A stretch of 64,000 nucleotides of DNA, from contig CAMQGK010000436.1 of NCBI GenBank assembly GCA_947000775.1, positions 691,501-755,500 of the forward strand, given 5' to 3'. This document shows, one piece after another, positions 1 to 11,436 of the stretch. This DNA is from Pterois miles. Its lineage: Eukaryota > Chordata > Actinopteri > Perciformes > Scorpaenidae. The position numbers were made by a program, and so were the translations under genes. The notes under the pieces are model-generated. The model saw nothing but the letters and a program-made list of their open reading frames with translations. It was not told where the DNA came from and did no database searches. Position 1 is the stretch's first letter. Every line of letters begins with the position of its first letter.

Positions 1-984
1 CCGTCGTCTTGGCCGTCTGGACGCATGGCGAGCAGCGCATATCCGACATGTTGTTCATCTCTCATGTTGCACAGACTCGCCTGCATGACGGAGCCCCCAC
101 AGCTGGTGTTATTTCTGGAGGGTGTGGTTACTGCGCCAGGCTGACACCTAATGTTCACCCAGTCGGCCTCTCCAAGTCTGTTCAGTCACATGTTGAAATG
201 CTGTCTATGGGACAAAAGGAAAATCGCTTTCAGTTTACATTTGCACTTTACCGAATGTATGTGTAACCTATTTATTTCCCAAATCTTTTTATTATTAGCC
301 AAATCTGTGGGTAGCCTTTCTGTCCTCAACTTGATTTGACCCTGGCAGAGGAGCAACCACCACAATGTGGCATGAAGATGCTGTTAGTAACATGTCATTA
401 AACCATACCATCTTTAAATATGCCAGCAACAACAACAATGACGACATAATACTCAAAACTACAGTTGAAAAATTGATACACAGCTTTGAAAGTACACGTA
501 CCGTCTGAAAAAGACTGGCAAGTGTGAGTAAAGAAGTGACACGCCGTTTTAAATAAGTATATTATTGAGACAGCTGTTGGTGAGCTCCATTGGGAGTGAT
601 AGTGAAAGAAAGTGGGATACTGTCCAATGACGCAAATGCTCTGCTTAGACAATAATTTTATTATGAATTGTTGTTGTAGTTGTGTGATCAGGAAGAGGCC
701 GTTGATGATGACGCTGTATAATAGTGAATTTATTGAATGTTTTTATAGCATCTGTCTTCAGCATTGTAGATGTTCCCCGACCGCTCATCTCAGCAGGTGC
801 TCCGCTAACAAACGGTGTGACATTAAACTACTGGAAGACATGAATATGACCTACGAAACAGAGCCTGAGCGCTCTGACGGCGGTGCTGAGCTGTTCACCT
901 CATGAACAGTAAGGTCACTTGTACAGGCCAATGTGAAATGTGATGTGACTACTTTGAAAAAATAAAGCTATATTGATTAAAATA
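1..984. other. Unassigned edge region, possible 3' end of an upstream transcript
   Basis: No coding exon is recognised. Short open stretches of 60-100 codons occur on both strands but match no family I know and lack convincing splice sites. An AATAAA hexamer at 961-966 follows moderately complex sequence, so this could be the 3' untranslated end of a gene lying to the left. That is inference only. Confidence 0.2.
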
Positions 985-1156
985 CTTTATCGCAATTAAT
1001 CACATGATTGTCCATAGTTAATCATGATTAATCGCAAATTAATGACAAATTTCTATCAGTTCAAAATGTACATTAAAGGGACATTTGTCAAGTATTATAA
1101 TCCTCTTATTGACATGGGTGTGGGCAAATATGCTGCTTTATGTATACTATGTATTT

Positions 1157-2680
1157 AGTGACACGGGGCATAGCCCCAGTCACTATTGTAATCCTGCACG
1201 TTTTTTATTATTATTATTATTCTTCAATATAATCTTCCGCCTTTTTTTTTTGATTCGCTACTCCTCCTACAGTTTTGACAAATTATATATCAAAAATTGC
1301 GGCTCGATCGGGAATGGTGTGCTATTTAACAGAATTCCGATTCCGGAGAATATTTACCTACATTTATATATTTTTTATCTTTTATACTTTTTGAGATATT
1401 TGATGTCAAAAAATGGGGTTTTGCATTTTTTGGCATTTTCTCAGAGTGTGTGCCATCATTGTTAGAGGGGAGACGAGCATCAACTCCTGACTGAAAAAAA
1501 AAATTCTAACTCGCTCCCATTTCCACAATTTTCACTCTACAGAAATGATTTTTGCATCTTCTCGTAGGTATACTCGTTGTGGTCGTAGACATGTCACTCT
1601 GGAGTCTGTCAGACTTATACTTTTGGCTAAAATTGCCTGGAAGTGACCGGAACTCCAGTGAAGCTCCCCATTAGACCCCATTCTAATTTTGCCAGAGTTT
1701 TTTGGAGAGGAGCAAAAGTGAGCAGTTTCTAAAACTGCCCTGGTGGCCACATTTTTGACACTACAGACACAAAAACCACACTGGCTTGTTCGTCAGAGTC
1801 TTGTGGCTCGTAAAATGCTCTTATTTATGCTGTAGGAGTTACGGTTTTTGATTTATTGGCATTTGTTTGGAACAATTGCTTCAGGCTTTTTCAATGCAAT
1901 CCTGTCTCCTCTAACCGCAGCTGTGAGGAGTTAGAGGTTGCCCTAGCAACGCTGGGCACTTGGCCAGGCTCCCTTACACACACAGACACACACAGAGACA
2001 GACATAGGCGCGCGCACACACACGCACACACACACACACACACAGGGGGACATCTCCATATATGGAGAATTGGCTGAATCGTTCTGTTTTCTGCCCAGCA
2101 ACTGCCCAGAAGTGGCTGATTACTAACAGGTGGTTCACATCACATTAAAATCTATGCTTCTTGTTATTGCACTATCCACTTTGCTGCTGTAACATGTACA
2201 TTTCTCCAGTGTGGGACAAATAAAAGAATATCTTATCTTATCTTATCTTATCTTATCAGCCAATCAGATCACACATGCCAGTTGCCCACCTGTGATTGGA
2301 GGCCTCCTTGATTGCATAGTGTGAGATTGGAGACAGAGACTTGCCGTCAAATCCTAGTCAATATGGCTGCTGTGAAAAAGCTCTATTGTGAAGACTGAGT
2401 TTTTGCTGAATGGCGTTGCCGTAGCATGGCGGCCATTTGGCGTGAGTTTAGCGTACTTTATCGGATCTGCTCCAAATTTGTCATCTGTGATGGCGGTTCA
2501 GGCCTGATGTCATTTATCTGACAACATAGACTCAGAGCCCCACCGCGACACATTGGCCACGCCCCCTTTCATCACTCCTAAACCGTTTGTTGTGGGAGGT
2601 GTCATATTACTCAGCAGAGAGACCCTGTTTCATCGGTACGCACGTCAGGTACTCGTCCCGGCAGTAGCCCCCGTGTCACT
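1157..2680. mobile_element. Non-autonomous terminal-inverted-repeat element, copy 1
   Basis: The left end reads AGTGACACGGGG and the right end is its exact reverse complement (CCCCGTGTCACT). The body shares long blocks with the second copy at 5976-7186, including 'ccccattagaccccattct', 'gagaggagcaaaagtgagca' and 'gttgcccacctgtgattgg'. No transposase-like frame is visible, so it is probably non-autonomous, and the superfamily is not determined. It lies inside a hAT-like repeat, so it is younger than that repeat. It contains a (CA)n tract at about 1975-2043 and a retroelement tail at about 2141-2258. A short imperfect palindrome (about 2683-2705) follows the right end. Confidence 0.65.
2141..2258 (+). 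mobile_element. 5'-truncated LINE/SINE tail ending in (TCTTA)n
   Basis: About 118 bp ending in 'gggacaaataaaagaata' and a pentanucleotide TCTTA tail. It is absent from the aligned position in the sister element (around 6756), where 'cacatca' runs directly into 'gccaatcag'. It therefore looks like an independent 5'-truncated retroinsertion into copy 1. Similar tails occur at about 6000-6100 and, reversed, at about 35058-35450. Confidence 0.55.
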
Positions 2681-3404
2681 CTCGAAATTTCTGCAAGAAA
2701 TTTTCTAGTTATTATTGGAATCAATAACACTAATCAATGGCAGATATTGTCCAGAAACCCTCCCAGGTTCTGACTTTAGCATCAACAATCTGCTCCAATC
2801 AGAACAAACTGCAGCCCAACAGGCAACAACAGCTGTCAGTGTGTCAGAGTGCTGACTTGACTAGGACTTGATCCAGACTGACTGGGACTATCAGAAAGTG
2901 GGCATGTCTGTAAAGGGGAGACTGGTGGGGACCCAGAGAACCCATTTACATCCACACACCTGGAGGTCAGAGGTCAACGGACCCCTCTGAACATGGACAT
3001 GCTACGACTGAAGATCACCAACACAGAAGTTTATTTCGATGTTGGTGATGATCGACGACGGCGTACGGCGGTAGAAAGATGGATGAACACTGTCATTGTG
3101 ATGTTAAAGAGAACCGACATGTCTGCTGTTATAAGACGTGTAAATGTAGAAACGTGTTAAAACATACTGAAGCTCTTCTGTTTGTGCAAACATAGTTTCT
3201 TCATATACAGTTATTTAACTCTGTCCTCTCGTGTTCATGGTTCCTGCCTTCAGTGCAGCAGTTCTTACTTTTCCATTCCCTTCACTCGACGTATTTTACA
3301 AGTACATGCAGTAAACGTACTTCTGGATATTTTATCACACTAAGCCCCTGCTGGTTTGGATTGTGTTTCATCTGCCCCATATGCTGCAAAACATACAGCG
3401 GTGC

Positions 3405-4245
3405 AGGAATGAGTCCTAAAAGCCAGAAATGAGATGAGCATTTTAGCACTTCAGGTTCTCTCGTCTGGAAATCATCGGGTTTTTTGATTGGTTAGAAGCT
3501 TATAACAAGGTCTGTGGTTAATACAAGCAAGAACGTTTTGTTCTACAATATACAGCGCTGTGAAAAAGTATTTGCTTCCTTATTATCAAACTTTAATATT
3601 AGACAGATGGCCAGAGTAAATACAAAATGCAGCTTTTAAATGATTGATTGATTGATGATTTCATCTATGAAGGGAAAAAAATATCCAAACTGGCCCTGTG
3701 TGAGAAAGTAATGGCCCCACTTGTTAAACCAATCACATTTATAACTACATCTTTTAGCCGGCTTCACTTTGTCAGACAGCTTCTATTTGAGTGATTTATT
3801 GATCCAACAGGTCTGGCAGTGATCAGGCCTGGGTGTGGCTGCTGAAACTGAACTCAGCTTTCTAAAGACCAAATACTTTTTCACAGCACTGTAAAACACA
3901 TCAGTAAGTATCCCACTGGTGAATGTTGAATCTTTAACTGAGACTACATACCACCATCACGCCGACACTCCGCCCTAACAGTCTGTAGTTAGTTAGAGCC
4001 TAACTTTAGCTTTTTACGTCCGGTCGCTGTATCCACACATCAAAAATCAACAGCGGAGTTCATTCGTCGAGATTATCTTCTGGAACAAAATGTGTAAATA
4101 TTATAAACAGGTGCCACAGAGCTCATTTTCTGCTAAAATGTCAAACCCAGTGGAACAATCCCATTGCCTATTGGTGGAGGGAACCAGGGTGATGCTAACT
4201 TCCTGGTTGGCCTACAAAAAGACATCATCCCTGGAGAGCTCCATA
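3405..4245 (+). repeat. Dispersed repeat family, split by a Tc1-like MITE
   Basis: The outer parts, 3405-3550 and 3894-4245, match the reverse complement of about 40735-41270 and, partly, 39300-39700 and 45360-45560. Shared landmarks are 'aggaatgagtcctaaaagc', 'aaggtctgtggttaatac', 'cttcctggttggcctaca' and 'catccctggag'. It has no coding potential. The class is unknown. It is interrupted by the MITE at 3551-3893. Confidence 0.7.
3551..3893. mobile_element. Tc1/mariner-like MITE with TA target duplication
   Basis: The 343-bp element starts TACAGCGCTGTGAAAAAGTA and ends in its reverse complement. About 23 of 24 terminal bases match, the difference being C versus T at position 6. TA is present at both borders, as expected for Tc1/mariner target duplication. 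The internal part has no reading frame. Sister copies of the surrounding repeat lack it, which confirms the borders. Confidence 0.8.
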
Positions 4246-4963
4246 AAAATAAAGATAATAAACCTGGAAGTAAACAAACAACATAGAAGCAACCAGTTAA
4301 CAATAACTGAGTTAAACATTTGAGGTTCCTGCTCCTTCAGAGGCGTTTTCAGACTGTTGGAGCATCTTTGATAGAACTGAAATAGTCGGAAAAACCCCAA
4401 ATGCTAAAGTTTCAACTGTCTCTCTCTCTCATTTTCTTTATATAAAGTTTTAGTTTATGTTCTGTCTCACTACAGATATGCCTCTGTAAATTAATCACAG
4501 GGGACGACAAGCAACCACCACATATATTCACTTTATTTGCACTGAGAGCGTCGTGCATTTCGCACATATCCAGAGCAGGTACTCTGCCTTGGGCAGACAT
4601 TTTGACTTCAGCAGATACTCCGTATCATAGCAACCAAAGTGCCTCAGCTGAAAAACATCACTCATTTCACCTCATTGCACTTCTGTGTTCTGCATCAAGT
4701 CTTTAAATACTGATGAAACTGTCACGTTTGTCATTGAAAAGCAAAGGAGGAAACTTTGCATCCGGCCAGTGGTAGTGGCCATTAGCCTGTGGTGGTGTCA
4801 GACGCTGCCACGCCCTCCCTGCACACCTCAGCTCTACCTGGGTTTTCCAACAGCTCCCTCCTCTTTTGACACAGGGTTGGAGTACACAGAGCAACTAGTC
4901 GCGTCTTTCTCTCTCGTAGTAGCAGTAGTATTTGGCATATCTAACCAAAGCGTGTGGTCTGTC
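4246..4963 (+). other. Region just upstream of the dglucy coding start
   Basis: No separate gene is seen. The frame used by dglucy exon 1 is already open from 4685. A pyrimidine-rich run ending in TAG at about 4905-4919 could be a splice acceptor for this exon. A non-coding first exon further upstream is therefore likely, but I cannot place it. No clear TATA box or CpG island is visible. Confidence 0.3.
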
Positions 4964-5066
4964 ATGGAGCCGTCAAATCATTTCAAATCTCTGAGTCCTG
5001 CTGAGCTGAGTCTGTTGATCAGACAAGAAGATCCCCGAATAAGCAGCACAAATGGATTAGCCAACC
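4964..5066 (+). CDS. dglucy: dglucy coding exon 1
   Basis: Residues 1-34 plus one base. LSPAELSLLIRQ ... STNGLAN resembles the start of bacterial DUF1445 proteins (a helix, then a GLA-containing turn before QA..V.LP). Donor GTAAGAAG at 5067. The splice to exon 2 restores the expected GLAN-R-FQQA order. Confidence 0.75.
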
Positions 5067-8000
5067 GTAAGAAGGAGCTCTAAGCAGCTTAGAAATCATG
5101 ATAATTACAGATGTCATAATTACAAATGTATTTCCTGATCATCTAAATTGTGTTTCCCTGCAAATAACCACTATAGATGATAAAAAGGAAGTATAGTACA
5201 GTCCTGTGTACAGTATCCTCCCATCCATGAAGAATAGGTTCCCTTCCCCTGGAAGCTGCAGTGATTCCAACACTGTAATTTACCACACATGTGTTGTTAT
5301 TGTGTAAAATACACAGAACTACGCAGAAGATTGAAGGACATCAGATCTAAAATGTTATCCCTTCATTTAGTGCATGAATGTCAAAAGTGTCAGATAAAAC
5401 TTCTGTGTGACAGACAAAACAATGCTTCCACATGTCTACATATCGAGCCTGTCCCAGAGGTGGTAACGTAGTCAACTCACCGCTCCGCGACGAGGCATAC
5501 GGGATTCATATTGTCAACACAGCTGGGCCTAAATGAAGACTGAATTTCTTCTCTTTTCTCTAATTGATAACACTTGATAGAAGCACTACTTGCACTATTG
5601 GTACTTTATGTTAGTGACAAGAAGATGTATCTGCGTTGTTTCTGATGCAGTTGTAATGCACCTTTATCAGATAGGTGTGAAATCCTGTTCAACCAGCTAC
5701 TGCTGTAGAGCCAGTTATGTCCTGTGCTGGCTTCTGCGTCTGACAGGGTTCCAGCAGGCTGGGGTTGTCGTCCTGCCTCGTCATCTCGCCGATGACTTCG
5801 AAGCGTTCTGTCACAGAAACCCCGCCCCCTTGCCACTCCTTTATCGCAGCCAATCAGGAGAGACTTCCTGTCCACCTGTTGCCAGACATGCTGACATAAG
5901 GTAGTACACACATATACCACACACTACCTATCCAACAGATTGCCAATGTTCTTTAACCTTTTGTATTGGTATTTTTAGTGCCACGGGGCAAAGCACCCAG
6001 GCACTGTGTAGTACAGCAATAGCCGAGATTATAGCCGCAAACCCGAATTTTCCTCCGGGGATTAATAAAGGTTCATCTTATCTTATCTTATCTTATCTTG
6101 TAAACCTGCACGTTTTTTATTATTAGTGTGATTTTTCTTAGAGTGTTGACATCACAGCTAGAGTGTAGACCAGCTTCAACTCCTGACTGATAAAAAATTT
6201 CTAACTTGCTCCCATTTCCACATTTTCCACTCTACAGACATGATTTTTACTTATACTTTTGGCTAAAAGTGCCTGGAAGTGACCAGAACTCCAGCAAGGC
6301 TCCCCATTAGACCCCATTCTAATTTTGAGTTTTTTGGAGAGGAGCAAAAGTGAGCAGTTTTTAAAACTGCTCTGCTGGACACATTTTTGACACTACAGAC
6401 ACAAAACCACCACAGGCGTGTTCGTCAGAGTCTTGTGGCTCCTCAGATGTTCATATTTAAGCGATAGGAGTTACGGTTTTTGATTTATAAGCATTTGTTT
6501 GGAACAATTGCTTCAGGCTTTTTCAATGCAATCCTGTCTCCTCTAACTGCAGCTGGGAGCAGTTAGAGGTTACCGTAGTAACGCTGGAGCCGCTCGTCAC
6601 CTGATTCAGGAATGACCAATCAGAGCAGGCTCACTAACACACACAGACACACACAGAGACAGACATACACACAGGGACATCTCCATATATGGACAATTTG
6701 CTGAATCATTCTGTTTTCTGCCCAGCAACGGCTCATTACTAACAGTTGGTCCACATCAGCCAATCAGATCACACATACCAGTTGCCCACCTGTGATTGGA
6801 GGCCTCCTTGATTGCATAGTGTGAGATTGGAGACAGAGACTTGCCTTCAAATCCTGGTCAATATGGCTGCTGTGAAAAAGGTAGATTGTGAAGAATTGTG
6901 AGTTTTTGTTGAATGGCGTTGCCGTAGCATCGCGGTCATTTGGTGTGATTCGCCATGTAACAGGAAGTTGTTGTAACTTTAGCATACTTTGTCAGATCTG
7001 CTCCAAATTTCTCATACATGATGGAGGTCCAGGCCTGATGTCATTTATATGCCAATGTAGACTCAAAGCCCCATCACTACACCTTAGCTACACCCTGTTT
7101 CTCAACTTATGAACCCTCGGTTCTACATTCTATCAATAATCTAATCACAATGTGCACATCCTGGCAGTAGCCCCCGTGGCACTCTAGTTCTTCTTCTTGT
7201 TCCAATATGACATTAAGTTTGTCCTTAAGTCCTGCTGTGTTTCCAACATAAATGCTAATACAGAAACTTTCTGCCTCCCATAGAGATCTTTAACAGAGAT
7301 CTGGTGAAGAAAAACCACAGCGGGAGAACTGCCTTTGTGACGGTCCATCAGAGCAGACTGGTCTTTATCAGGACGGGGTCTTAACCAGACAGAGTGAATA
7401 CAGATATATTCAGACAGACACGCCGAGGAAAATAATGTGTTTTTTGAACATTAAAGCATGTAAACATGTTCTAGTACAAACCCAAAATACCAGTATGAAC
7501 CTGGACTTAAGCAGGATGTGACCCCTTGTAGGTAAATATAGTTTTGTTCATTCCTGCTTTAATTATTTTACACAATGAATGATTGACCCCGGTATGAACT
7601 AATGTCAGATTTTTATAACTTTTGTTGATGTTTATGAATCTGTATTTGACTCAGTGTTTTTGAAAAGTTGTTAGAATTTTACTGTAATCACTTGAGCAGC
7701 GCCCTGATTCACTCTAATCACATATGAGATAAATGTCCACACACCGCTCAGCATGCTGCTGTATGCAGACAACAGCATCGCGGTATCTGGGAGAATTCAT
7801 TAATCTGCAGCCCATCACACAGATCATGATCTTGGTCTTTGAAAATGAACTTAAATACCCAACTAAATGAATTCAATGAATACTTATTGGTATTTTACAA
7901 TCAATAGTGATTTGAGTGTTTTAGAAATAATATATAAAACTGAAATGTACAGAGGAATGTGCATTTCATGCCACCAACCCACCTAAAGCTATGTGGAGAA

Positions 8001-9692
8001 GGTCACAAACTACTGCAAATCATATTCTCATTTGTCATCTCAGTTATTTAATGAGGTTATTTGATGTCTCTTTAACATCTCTGTGCTTCCTGCTGATGCT
8101 ACACTTAAACGTGAGGTGTGTTTGTGTCCGTCTGTGTCTTCAGGACAGACATCTCTAAGTACTGTGTGTATGAAGAGGGTTACCTGGTGAAGAGGGCCTC
8201 CAGCCTGCGGAGTTACAGCACTCAGTCAAGGTATTACAATGAGGCAGAGTACTGCATTAAATGCTTTCTGGTATCTATACTGGGGGTAGGGAGACTCAGC
8301 TCTAGTCATGACTGGGTCCACATCCTTCTCTTAAAGGTGCTCTACGATATCCAGAGCATTAATGTGGCATCAAACATCTATTAGCTTAGCTTTGTTAGTG
8401 CATGCCAGTGTGTCCCAGCTCAGGGCTGCCTCTCTGAACTGCTCTCATACGGCAGTTACAGCCCCGTCCGGACCAACGGTGTCGTGTAGGCGTAGCGCCC
8501 CCCGGCCACCGGCGCCCCCCGGCCTCCGGCGCCTCCGGCGCCCCCTCAGGTAAACCCGGTTAACTCTGTCAGCAATGCTGCTGTTAGCTGCCAACTGCCA
8601 GCTCAGCTGTCTCCATGTCGAGAGCTGTGCGGAGGCTATAGATGCGCTCTGAATTTCACATGTCGTACCTTTAACAATGAGAGTTTGGTTCCTTTTACGA
8701 CTCAGGTACTAACTGAGTTACCGCACAACAAACCTGGTTCGTATGCTAGCACAGAAACCACAGAGAATCTGGGATTTAAGAAGGCCCAGTACCTCTACCC
8801 TTTGGCCTGTGGCTCTCAAACCTTCTCTGACATTTCCTGCTTTGGAGGAAGAAATATTTCAGATTGCTGCTCGACCGGCCTGTTACAGTGTGTGGGGGAG
8901 GGAAAACAGTTTAAAACTTTTTGAAAGGCTGAAAGACCAAAATATGAACTGAAGCTTCAAAGTACTTGGTGCAGCCCGACTTCCTCATTTTTTCTGCCGA
9001 TTACCGTCAGATGAGCACATCATATTGTTCGTCTTCAACATAAAAACACTGCACATCAAACCCCCCCCGGGCACTAGTGGGGTGCGCCCCACAGTTTGAG
9101 AACCACTGCTGTAGAGCATTTTAAGATTTGAAGCCTCATTTGTATTTTGTCAGTTTCATTCTGGTTCAGAACGGGCAGCCGGTCATTGTCACACTCCCAA
9201 AGGAAAACCACAACACTCCTGACTTGACGTTGTGACCTCGCTTCTTTTTTATTGTGCTGTCAGGCTTGGACCAGAGCAGCAGGCTGTACGTCATGAGCCA
9301 TGGTCAGACATGGTGTGTTTCTATCTGGGCTGCAGTTTTGGCTTCGAAGGCCAACTGAAGAAAGCTGGAGTCTCTCTCAGAAACGAGGAGCAGGGCATAA
9401 CTGTCGGCATGTACAGGGTATGGCACACATCTGTGAAGCTGTATGTGCAGGAAAGTAAGTGTAACGCCTTTGTATAATTACCTGTGGTGACAGTACAGGT
9501 AGCAAAGAGAGGACCCAAGTGTAGGTGAAGCAGGCAGACGGGGTCACTTCAGAAATTTACTACAGGTATACAGTATTTGTGTACTGGCAGGTACAAATAC
9601 GCAGTAAGGTGAAAAGGGCAGAGTGACAGAAGCAAGGCAAAACAGCAAGAAAGCACCATAGCAACTATGACAGTATTATGATGATGAAATAC

Positions 9693-9755
<63 letters not shown>

Positions 9756-11138
9756 GTAGAGTATGAACTGAGAGACACCTGGTGGATGGATAGAAAATGG
9801 CAGTGAATGGGCCAGAAGACTGGCTGGAGAGAAAGACCATGTTACCATGAGTTAGACAGTAGAGATGAACTACAGCCTCACACCACTATCATGATCAACA
9901 GAAAACCATCGGGGTGTACAGTAACTGCAGGGAGCCAGGGAGGAGTTTCTATTAGGGCTGTCAGTTACCTCCATAATAATGCACTCACTCACTCATTCAT
10001 CTTCAACCTCTTATCCGGGTCGGGTCGCGGGGCCAACAGCTCCAGCAGGGACCCCAAACTTCCCTTTCCCAGGCCACATTAACCAGCTCTGACTGGGGGA
10101 TCCCGAGGCGTTCCCAGGCCAGTGTGGAGATATAATCTCCCCACCTAGTCCTGGATCTTCCCCGGGGCCTCCTCCCAGCTGGTGGTACCTGGAACACCTC
10201 CCTAGGGAGGCACCTCAACTGGCTCCTTTCAACACGAAGGAGCAGTGACTCTACTCCCTCACGGATGGTGAGCTTCTCACCCTATCTCTAAGGGAGACGC
10301 CAGCCACCCTCCTAAGAAAACCCATTTTGGCCACTTGTACCTGCGATCTAGTTCTTTGGGTCCCGACCCAGCCCTCATGACCAGAGGTGAGAGTAGGAAT
10401 GAAGACTGACCGGTAGATCCAGAGCTTTGCCTTCCAGCTCAGCTCTCTTTTCATCACAACAGTGCGGTAAAGCGACTGTAATACTGCCCTGCTGCTCCGA
10501 TTTTCCGGCCAATCTCACGTAACATTGTTTCCTCACTCAGGAACAAGACCCAGAGGTACCTGAACTCCTTCACCTGGGGTAAAGACTCATTCCCTACCTG
10601 GAGTAGACAATCCATCGGTTTCCTGCTGAGAACCGTGGCCTCAGATTTAGAGGTGCTGATCCTCATCCCAGCCGCTTTACACTCGGCTGTGAACCGATCC
10701 AGTGAGTGCTGGAGGTCGCAGACCAATGATACCAGCAGAACCACATCATCTGCAAAAAGCAGGAGGTCCTAGCATTTGTCCATCCACCTGTTGGGGGTCA
10801 CGGGGGGCCTGGAGCTGATCCCAGCTGGCATTGGGCGAAGGCGGGTTCACCCTGGACAGGTCTCCAGTCCATCGCAGGACACATAGAGACAGACAACCAT
10901 TCACACGGCAACGGGCAATTTAGAGTCATCAATTAACCTAAACAGCATGTCTTTGGACTGTGGGAGGAAGCCGGAGTACCCGGAGAAAACCCACACTTAC
11001 ACAGGGAGAACATGCAAACTCCACACAGAAGATGATGGTGCGACCATTTCAGCAGCACACTGTTTATGTCTCAGCTTCATGGACTTTCAGCAGCATTTCA
11101 TTGGTTGTATAGCTTATAAGGTCGTTGCACACTACGTT

Positions 11139-11180
<42 letters not shown>

Positions 11181-11388
11181 AGACTGCGGTTCCCTGTATT
11201 CCTGTAGGACAGTTCAGCTGTTCTCTGGTGGTGACCATGCGTCCTGTTCCAGCTGGCATGCTGGATACAGCAGTGGAGGTCACTCACCTCAACCCTGTAG
11301 CACATGGAGCTCCGGTACACATAGGAGACCCAGGTACACACACACACTGTACAGAGGATAATAACCTTCATATACAAGTACATAACTT

Positions 11389-11436
<48 letters not shown>

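Larger units (their letters stand above)
985..3005 (+). repeat. hAT-like dispersed repeat, copy A, interrupted by a nested element
   Basis: Two separated halves, about 985-1156 and 2708-3005, align with the continuous copy at 33019-33480. They share the AT-rich 'taatcgcaaattaat' end, the 'aatatgctgcttta' segment, and then the 'aaaccctcccagg' to 'gaggtcagaggtcaa' block. The gap between the halves is filled by the element at 1157-2680. Other copies lie at 19651-20313 and about 25290-25860 (reverse) and 33019-33617 (forward), with fragments near 37336 and 52165. The family is assigned from the complete 19651 copy, which has 8-bp target duplications and imperfect inverted ends. Confidence 0.7.

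Noticed and set aside
9..339. Two overlapping small frames at the left edge as an exon of an upstream gene
   Set aside because: No family resemblance, no clear splice sites, and both frames overlap.
1085..1465. 126-codon leucine-rich membrane-like frame
   Set aside because: It runs across the border of two transposons (1156/1157) and reads AT-rich element sequence.
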